Positions 10,534 to 20,600 of a DNA stretch of 64,000 bases are shown piece after piece. Every line of letters starts with the position of its first letter. The first letter of the stretch is position 1. The DNA is taken from the NCBI RefSeq assembly GCF_027244095.1, contig NC_069669.1, positions 4,180,501 through 4,244,500 of the forward strand. The letters run 5' to 3'. This DNA comes from Hemicordylus capensis (taxonomy: Eukaryota; Chordata; Lepidosauria; Squamata; Cordylidae). The notes beneath the pieces are model-generated. The model was given only the letters and a program-made list of their open reading frames with translations, was not told where the DNA came from and searched no databases. The translations under genes were made by a program, and so were the position numbers.

Positions 10534-11176
10534 GGTTTAAAAATGAATCCAAACACAGAAATCAAAAAGCCTCTGCGCGCAAGAAAAACAATGACTCCAA
10601 GTAGTCGAAAGCAAATGGAACTATTGAGCAAACTGAAGAGTCCCCAGGAGCCACAAAGGACTGCAAATTGCATCTCCAGTGAAGATAATCATGGTCACTT
10701 TGAAATGGTTGAAACAAACTGCTTAAATCACAATTCTCAAAAAGAACTTTACCCCACCCAGTTGTCCCCTACAGTGTTAAAAGAGCCAGTAACTAAGCTA
10801 GTTGTTAGTTCCGAAATCAGCATTTATAATGACTGCCGAGAAGTACCCCAGGACTTTTCATCTAAAAACTCCTCCAGCACAGACCCTGATGTTTCACAGA
10901 TCTTAAATCCTGGAGCTTTGAAAGACATGATTAAAAAATGGTATGAAAAAAATTCAAGTTTCCCATTATTTAAGCCAGTGGAAGAGTGCTTAAATTTGGC
11001 ACCACCAACTAGCCATCTGTCAGATTGTTTGGAAGAGTCAGCGTCTTCGGTGATAGTTTCTCCAAGCAAGATCTTGGTCTTGGATAAAGTGAAGGAAAGA
11101 ACGGAAGGTTCACAAGACAACCTGTCGGGGATCGAGACTCAGCAAGCCCTGTGCACTAGCTATCCACTACCACCAG
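10534..11176 (+). CDS. ATF7IP2: ATF7IP2 coding exon 1 (initiator exon)
   Basis: The acceptor ends at 10533 (TTTTTTTCATTATAG). The start codon at 10543 is the first ATG and is followed by the conserved N-terminal block. The exon encodes residues 1-211 plus one base (phase 1), a low-complexity, Ser/Thr-rich, poorly conserved region. The donor is CCAG|GTAGAA; read-through would reach a stop within about nine codons, at 11202. Confidence 0.93.
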
Positions 11177-14100
11177 GTAGAATTCTTTATTGCTATGGCT
11201 GACTCTACCAACCAGCCTTGGAGTTCTGTCCTTTACTTTTCTTCAAAATGGCGGTGCTCGTTGGCGGGGTGGGATGGGGGCCCACGTGCGCGTCTTCATG
11301 GTACTCTTGGGCAGCCGATAAAGTCCTCCCTGTCTGGTGTCTGGCTGCTGTCTGTATTTAGCTAGATCAGGACACAAGGTTGGGAGCCTCCAGGCGAGGG
11401 AACTCTCTCCCCTCAGCAGTGATTATTAGTTAAAGATATTTTACCACTTCTCAACCAGTTCTCCAAGCAGCTCACCTAGCAAAGCTATGATAAGAGAGTT
11501 CCCTGCCTCAAAAGGGCTCACAATCCAAAACCACCTTTCCCCGTGCTCTCCCTGGGGGGCAGCCCCCTCTCAAAACCAACTTTAAAAAGTCAAAAGGGGT
11601 GAGGAGGAAGAGGGGAGGTTGATTACTTAAAATGCAGCCAGGCTGGACTACCTCAAGGTGCTCTTTGTGGGGCTGCCTCCGTACATAGTCTGGAAACTCT
11701 GTCAGGGTCCCTCCCTGTTGCCCCTCTCAATTCCAGGGAGGTGATTTTTTTATATATACTATTCTCTGACTATTGACTACTCCAGGTTCTGGAGCTGGGT
11801 GTGGGGTGGCAAGAGCAGTGGGTCAGGCACGGGACGGGGGGCGGGGGAGAGACAGAGAGGAGCATTACAGGAGCATCCTGTCTGCGTCACTATTGCTTTT
11901 CTGTAAGGAAGTTGGTTGGGTTGTAGCTCACAACATAACTGTTGCAATGTTTAGAAGACTAAATTTCCTTGCTACATAGTGCCAGCATCTGAATCTCCCA
12001 TCCTACTCCCATGCCCCTTGGGTGAATGCAATGCGGGTTTGAATAACAAAGACTGTGTCGTAAGCAAGGTAAGGACTAAAAAGACCTGGATATTATGCAC
12101 AACTGTACATTCAACCTCTGAAAACCTGGTGGTGTTAAAAGCGCTATTCATTTCAGTCTGAGCTGGCACATTATATAAAGTGTGGCCTGTGTAGTGAGGG
12201 CTCCAGATCTTTGTGGGGTGGGGTAGGCCGTCAAAGAAACTTGTTGTCATAATTGCAGCTTCCCCAGAAGCTAGAGGGGGAAATGTTATTTTCAGGATTG
12301 ATCTGGCCTCACTGAAATCTGTTGTGGTGTGTGGCTGATGTTTTCCAAATCCCTCTGTGAATGTCATCTTGTCTTTTTTCCAAAGACAGGAGGAAAAAAA
12401 GAACTTCAGAAAGTGATGAAGATGTCCATTGTAAACATCTGAGGACATCTGAGGAAAGTGATTCAGGCTCTTCAGGCTCGGAGAAAAGAATCTCTGGATT
12501 GGAGAAGGCAAGCTTTTCTCTCTTTTACTTTTCTTGGCATAAAAGCTTGCTTTTGATTATGTTGCTCTAGTTGTGCTCTAGAGCCACATGGTGGTCCTGG
12601 CTTATAGGTGCAGCTGCTGTTGGTGGCCATGAGAAAAAGGAACTGCCCTAGGTCTAAGACAGGAGAGCTCTGAGAGTATGGTGCTTGGGGGCATTCTGTC
12701 CTTTTAGGGTGCTCTCAGGGTGATGATCAATGGCGCTGAAGCATTCTAAATATTTCTCTAAACTGAGATGTCAGTTTCAGCTTTGCATAACTGCTATTTT
12801 TGTTTTAATAGCTTGCTTGAAGCCCCCCTGGGGGCCCCTTTAAAGTGAAGGAGAGCAGGTCCGAACATGTTCCTCCTCTGCTCACCGCCATCCTGGCACT
12901 CCCCCCGCTATGCCTGCACACTGGTGGGGCATCATCCATCTCTGGTTGCTTTTAGAAAGACCCTCAAGATACACCTGTTTTCTCAGGCTTTTAACTGAAA
13001 TTAATTTTAAACTGTTTACCGTATTTTTCAGCATAAACTACATTGGCGTAAATGCTGCACCATTGAAAAATGGCTGAAATTTTTTCAAACGCTATAAGAA
13101 ATGCCACATCAATGTGAATGCCACAGCTAAATCAGCAAGTCACACTCCTCCCCAACCCTTCCATTTCTCATGAAGCACCACTTGTGCTCCACATGGGGGC
13201 ATTTTGGCTCCTTGCGCCCTTCCCCGCCAAAAGGATTTGCTCTGGTGGGGGTGGCCAAGTTGGGCCTGTGGCCAGGAAATGACCATGTTTAGCAGTGGCG
13301 GGAGGCACCTTTAAGTGTAAATTAGAGGATGCTTAGCTCCCTGTACTGCCTGCCCTGAAAGCTCTTCCCAGCAGTGGCAGAAGATTGGCTCCACCTCCTT
13401 CCATTGCCCCCAATTCTGGCGTAAACACCACAGGCACTTTGAAATAAGTTTTTAAAACATACCTGTTGTGGCATTTCTGCCTCAAAATACAGTAATTGGT
13501 TTTATTCTATGAAATTGTCTTAACTTTTTATTGTGTTCATTGTGTTTACTCTGTTTTTATATTGGTTGTTTTAAACTGTGTACACTGCCTGGAGATGCAC
13601 ATATCAGGTGCTATATGAATATGATAAAATAAATACATTTGGTGTTGATCTTCAAGAATAACAGGTCCAAACTGCATGGAGGTAGTTCTTTGGATGCATT
13701 TGGAGCTTTGGTTTCTAGTCTACAATGGTAAGACGATATCAAGGATTTAACATGAGTGGAAGGACTGAAACAAATGCAATGGTAAAAGAGATCATATCAC
13801 ACACAATCATGTTGTATCACACTTAAAAGTGCAACAGTCAGTGGAGGAGATTTGACTACTGCAGAATGAATGTGGAAAAGGAAATGCAGAAGGCCAGATG
13901 CACTTAACTCAATGTAGAAGTAGGCTTCTAGTTTAGCTATCCTGTTTGAACAGAACATTCCCACACTTCTTTTTAGTCAGCTTCTCTCCTAGGGAGGCTT
14001 GAAAACATTTGCTGCTAAATCAGTGCATTCTCCAACAAATGGTCCTGAGTTTCTGGATTTTAAGATATGTGGTTTTTCTCTCTCTCTCCTGCTGCTATTG

Positions 14101-17100
14101 TAGGTCAAGCATTTCATTCAAGCTCAGCTAGATGTGACAGTGGGAGACTTGGATAAGAATCTGCAGCATTTAAGTGAGAGAATTGATCGCACGCAATGCC
14201 TACAGAAGCACGAAGGGATATCTATTAAGATTGTAGTAAGACAACATTCTGTTTAAAGCTTTGTAGGTTGTTCATTGTGCATTAGTATGTTAATTAATAG
14301 GCCACAAGCTCTCATACACAGGCAAACAAAGTTTTAAAGGAGCCGTAGTGTTCTCCCGTCCTGTCATTTCACTTTCACACGCATGGATATTGTTGCTTAT
14401 TTTATTACATTTGTACCCCACTTTTCAGCCAAGATTGGCTCCCAAAGCAGCTTAACAGTTAAGACCCATACAAAGATGCTATGCAGCGGGTGGAAAGATA
14501 TGGCCTCTGGGCGTTAGTGGTTGCAGTCTAGGTTCTTCCTTCCAGAGAAAGGGGGCAGAAGGTGCTACAGAGGAACCAGTGCTTCTCGGAGGTATCTGGT
14601 GGATGCTGGACTAGATAGGCCTCCCTGGGCCTGATCCAGCAGGGCTGTTCTTATGAGGAATTCAAGGACTAGCTGATGGTGAAGATGCCAGTTCAGAGAA
14701 ACAGCTCTTTCACTGATCTGCAGAATTTGCTGGCCCCTGTTAGTTGATAGCTGCAGTCCTGGCTCTCCCTGTAAATTAAGTTGTCTGCTGACATGTCCCA
14801 GAGACTCTACACACAGCCATTGACTGGGCTGTTGTGATATCATGGGGTCAGGATACATGAGACGGCATAACATGCTAGGCAGTGCAGCTTCTGAGAACAC
14901 TCAGGCTGTTGCAATGTTCCATAAGTGGAGCTACTCTGGGGAACTTCCAAGGGCTAGTCCTAGTCAGTGACTGGGTTGCTGCCATCGGCATTCCATCGCT
15001 CCAGTACTAAGAGCATGATGGATTGCCAGTTTGTGAATCCAGGTGCGATTCAAAGCAGGTGGGAAGGAAACTAGGGAGGCCAAAGAGAGCAGGGGTGGGC
15101 AGAAGGGTCACACTTCGAACTCTGCGGCCCAGCCTTAATCTCCCGATCGGCTTCAGTGCCCTTGTTGATGCTGCTCTCCTTGTTAGGCAGTCCTGCTGCA
15201 ACTTGGCCCATACCACTTCTTTCTCTTTCCTCTCAGAAGAAAATATCCAGGCTTGACAGACGTGTTAATGCTGTGATAGCATTCCAGAAGGCAGACTTGT
15301 CCAAAAAGGTAAGTTTTTTGTCACAGCACTGTAGTGTTGATGGGAGTAACTCAACCGTTTGCCCAGTGTCCTAATTCATGTGAATGCTGGGAACTGGAGC
15401 TCAGTGCTCAATCAATCACCTTTTATTTGGTCGTAGACTAGCATAAGAACAATATATGAGAGACAAGAAGGGAGTGGGAAATAAAATATAAAATGACTGT
15501 TATGGAACTATTAAAGTATGGAGTCGTAATAAGGTAGAAGAAGATTTAAATTTAAAATAGAGCTAAGATTGTCAATGAGAGAAAAGTCTACTTCCTAGAA
15601 AACAGTGGACTCAAAAGGTACTTAAAAGTACTTAAAAATAGTTAAGGTTGTTTATAGTTACATAGGAAAAAAAATAAAAGTATGAAATTACAATAGCTTT
15701 GCAGGATACAATAGGTTCTGTGAAAGCTAATTGGAGGGTCCATTTTGCTCGGCAACTAGCTTTGCCTGTGGGTAAGATGGGATGAAAACGATCCTCAATA
15801 TGGTGCTACTGGGTGAATGTTGCAGCGAAACCAGGAAGTGATCGCTGTTGAGGTGCAGGACGACCTTGAAGCTCTGTGTATGGAAGGAGATTCCCAGAGA
15901 TGATTATATAGTCTCTAGGGGACATTTTGGAGCCTGATAAATAATTGAATTCTCCTGGGTGGTCATCTTTAACTGAGCCATTTAGAACCAGGAGTTTTAG
16001 TCTATGGAAAGTTTGTGCAAGATAAAGGCTGGCATAATTGGATGTCTGATCTTTGGGAAGACAAATAAAGGGGAGATGGTCTACTTCCCTTTGATCTTGC
16101 ATAGCACCTCCTCATTGGCATCACAATTGGGGGAGGGTGTGTGTGTGTGTTTGCAGATAAGATAAGAAGTTCTGTTTTTCAACCTGTATGGGGGCTGCTT
16201 GTCTTAAGGTAGGTATGAATATGAATAGATAATTCCCAAATGACATTTGGGCAAAACCAATGGCAAGAGGCATCCTCCAGTGGTGAAGGAAGCTGACTCT
16301 TATTGATGTTCAACTTCTGAATGCCACAATACATGGTGTGTGTGTGTGTGTGTTTGTTTTCTTCCTCCTTCCCAGTTGGATCTTCCCAGTGCACATTCCC
16401 AAAACAGAGTCTTAAATCGGAGCAAGCCTCTTCTGCTCGGAAGTGGAAGCAGCCAGTCAGCACGATCAACAAAGACACCACCTACTCATAGTAAAGCTCT
16501 GTCGAAAATAGCTGTAAGGTAGGCAAAACAATGGCATTTGGTCAGTGGCTGCATGCTTCCAGTTGGAGAAGATCAAGCTTACCTGACTGTTCTCGCTTTG
16601 TAACATGTCGCATGCAGTGTCAGAGTGTGTGAGTTCATGTAAGGTTTGTAATAGAGGCAGGCAGCAGCCCCTAAGTTCAAGGACTGCCGTCGCCCACAGG
16701 AACCTGGTTAAGTTCAACTTTGGAGGCCCTCCTCTGTTTGTTGCTGCCTTCTGAAGTTAAGCAGAAGCTGCCACAGATGAGGCCACTTCAGTGCTGGCCT
16801 CCGACTGTGAAACTCTTCCCTAGAGATGTGCACCTGGTACCACCTTTATTGTCTCTTGGGCTCCAGACACAGTCCATCTGTGCTCCGGGTGGCTTCTAAT
16901 AAGTTGTCTTGAATTGCCTTCTGCTTGTACTGGCTCTTGCCCCAGGACAACAGGAGGACTGAAGAGAAGCACATTCTGACCTCTTCCAAAAGAGCTTTGT
17001 GGGGTTCGTTTGTTTGTGCTACTCCAATTTATTGCAAAGATCATTCAACGGAAAGATACACAATTTCCAAAATAAATAAGTTACAGGGTTATTTGTAAGT

Positions 17101-17583
17101 GTTACTGAGTCATTGTTTGTGTGAGCACTCAAAGCGCTATATAAATGCAAAGTGGTGGTGGTCTGACTTGGAAGAATATCTGCTCCCTGTAAACAACTGC
17201 CCTCAGCCAGCATTTACTGACATCATACAAGTCCTCTGTATCTAAGAATGTTCTCTTGAATGCTGGCGTTTTCATGCTCTGGATTTTTATTATAAAATAC
17301 ACGATACAAATGAGAGTGCTAATTTCTGAATGTTATGACAGTTCTCATCTTATGTGTAATGAATTATGGGGAAAGTCGATATTTGTGGATGAGACTGTAA
17401 GTGGCTTGGATGTCTTATGTGTCTTTGTAATCAGTTATTATTCTGATGCTTTTTTAATCAGCTGTGGAGTTATATCCCTTGATGACAACCAAACTTCAGA
17501 CATGCAATCTGTGAATGTTGCAGGTACAGATAATTTGCATTGATGAATTTCAAGAAGCAAATTTCATTAGACTGCTAAACAAA

Positions 17584-17619
<36 letters not shown>

Positions 17620-20600
17620 ACAAGTGCATAACTGAAGGATATCTAAGTGTATTTGGTGAGCAATCTAGTAACAAACGTCTTCATTCAAGGGGCATGGTGC
17701 ATGGTTGTGTTTATTTTCTTTGCTCTAATGATTAAGTTGTTTATGGATGTGCTATAAGAAAAGCAATTGGTGTGATCCAGGTCTGGTCTGGGGATTTAAG
17801 GGTAATGATTAGGCACACTTAAGTGCCCTTGAAATTGGCAGGACTGAAGAAGGCATGCCATAGGCCCAGTGATGAAACCCTTGGATTCACGTCTTCTCTG
17901 CCCTTCAGCTTGGCGGGTGGCTTTAGGGTGAAATCAGTTTCTCTCAGCTTTGTTTCCCCTAGTGGAATTGGAATTATGTACTTTGCTGAGTGGTGGTTCT
18001 CTCTTAAGCACCATTTCCTGTGCTTCTCTCAACATAGCAGGTCCTGCTTCAAGGGCCACCTTTTTTACTTCAGTTCAGCAGATGGTTTCCAGAGCAGCCC
18101 TTTTGAGCAGCATCCAAAACATGGCATGTTACTTTATCAATCTGCGGCTGTTTGGATGAACAGTCCACCCACACTTGTTAGAAGGGTGTGGTAGGAGGAC
18201 ATTGGGACTTTGTCAAGTAAGATGTGCCTATAACTGTGTTCTTGACACATCCCCTTTCTAGTTGTGTGGACCAGTAGGGTCCAAACCAGCCCTGTGTATG
18301 TGTTCAGGCACCAGTTGAAAACCTGGCGTTTTGGAGAACCTGTGGACAGTTGGTCTCCTCCGCTACATGCACGGGCTTCTGCTTGCTGGCTGCTGATAAT
18401 GGCAACTAGTTGGCTGTGGTGTTCCTGCTGCTGAGGGTGTTTTTGTTTGTTCTGTGCTTTGTGCTCTGCCACTGCCTTTGTTTTATCTCATTTTCTATAA
18501 TTTATGTGTTGGGTGCTTATTGGTTTTCATTCTTTGTATGTGTTGGGTGCTTTGAGGTTAGTTTCAGTATGAACAAAATGGGATCTAGTTTCTTTGAAAT
18601 GTGAGAAGAATAAATAGAGCAAGATAAAAGTTTCACTACAGGTCTGATGTTTAGTGAGGTGCTCTGGTGGGCTGAAAGGTGACATGTTCCGTATAAGAAA
18701 CCAGCAAGTTATTGCAGAGAGTTAAAAGAAAAACAGCCTGTATCACACTTGGGGAGGGGGGGTTGACTTCACCCCTTTAATATTGCCGATTTGCGAGTAG
18801 GTCATCGTTAGGAGCATGTTAATTACTTCTCAGTTTTATTTCTGGCATGGCCCCCATTCAGAAGAGATTGGAGATTGGTCAGCCTTGTCTAAAGCAGCTC
18901 TCGGTGGGCATGGTGGTGCTGTTAAACCCCTGATGGTTGTATCTGACATATGCTAGCCAGTTATCTAATTTTCCTTCCCAAGCTGTAAATATATTGATGG
19001 TGTCAGATGAATTTAAGGCTTCTAAAATGGCCCTTCTGTCACATGCCCTTAGATGTTCAGCAAAAAGAAGCTTCTACAAATGCAGATGCTCCAATGGAAA
19101 CGCCAGCTAACACCCAGGTCAGTTTCCAAAGCCCCTTTTCCCTCTTGGAGCTCGCCTGCTCTGGCCTGTCCCAGACTCAGCACCTTTCCCCTACCCTGTA
19201 ATGCAAGTGAGTCTGAATGATGGATGGTGACTTGTTGGCATGATAAAGCGCAGCTGACTTATTGGCTGCTACAGTTTCCAGCCACATCCTGCCTACCTGT
19301 TGGGTCTTCCCACATGACCAAGATATGCCAGGCCACATTTTAGACCTATCTGATGATCCCGGTTCTTATACAGAAAAGCATTGCTCCCTCTTTGTGGCTG
19401 AGGATGATGGGAGTTGTAGTACCACTGCATCTGGGGGCCAAGACTGGGAGCCCCTAGCCTAAAGAGTGGATATATCTGGTATATCTCTTTCCCCGCATTC
19501 CTGTTAATTATTGTCTGAAATGTCCTCTGCTTATCTTTTTTCCAATGCATGCAAAATGAAACAATGAAAAATGTTAACCTCCTGATGGGTCGGCAGTGGG
19601 GAGAAAAACTGCCACACAAGTTCAAAATCTATAAAGATGTCAGTGATCATTCCAGCCTCATTTAAATTTAAATGAGCTCGTGTGGTGTAGCAGTTAGTGT
19701 TTGACTAGGACCGGTGAGACCAGAATTCACTTCAGCCATGAAACTCACTGGGTGACCCTGGACCGGTCACGTATCTCTCAGCCTAACCTACCTCACAGGA
19801 TTGTTGTGAGGACAAACATAGCCGTGTCCAAGGAGCCCAATCTCTGGGCTCCTAGGAGGAAGAGCAGGAGATAAATGGAATATTAATTAATTAATTAATT
19901 AATTAATTAAAATTATTTCCTAATTGCAGAGCATATTACTGATTGACTTAACTGAAGAAGGAAGCAGTGCTGCCAAAGGTGACGCAGTTTTTTTAATACC
20001 CTGTAGATTCATCGTTAATCTTTACACATTTGCTTTAAACTTCATGAGCCCCGGTTCCACACACAATGCTCAGAGCAGGTCAGCACAAAACAACAAAACC
20101 AGAAAAATAAAATATGAACACACAATTCTATTCAGCAGTAGCATAATATCCCTAATAATAATTGGCATATATATGATGTGGGTTTTTTTTAATGAAATGT
20201 GACTGTTATGGTTAGTCTCGCACCTCTTTGCTTTTCTGTGGGGCGGGGAGGAGAGGAGAGCTTCAAGACGCAGCTAATTCTGGGAAGGGTGTTATATGTG
20301 GCAGATGCCTAAGTTTAGAAAAAAAGACAACTGGGTTGAGGTACACAATAGTGGTTTATCAGATGTAGCAAAGTGTGGAGAAAATAGATGGAATTCTTTT
20401 CCTTTTCCTTTCCCTCCTTCCCCCTTGGTCAGTAGTATTCTTCTGTGGATGATACTGACCAGACAACAGTATCATCCAGTTGAATGGATGGGTAGTAGAC
20501 TCAAGGCAAAGAAAAAGAAGCATTTGTTCATTGTTCACGTAATGCACCTTTGGTTTATGGAACTCACTGCCACTGGATAAGGTGACAGCCACAGAATTAG

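Noticed and set aside
16501-16518. ATF7IP2 coding exon 5 ending at GCT|GTAAGG (16513)
   Set aside because: A good donor by sequence, but it puts the next exon in a frame that meets a stop within seven codons.
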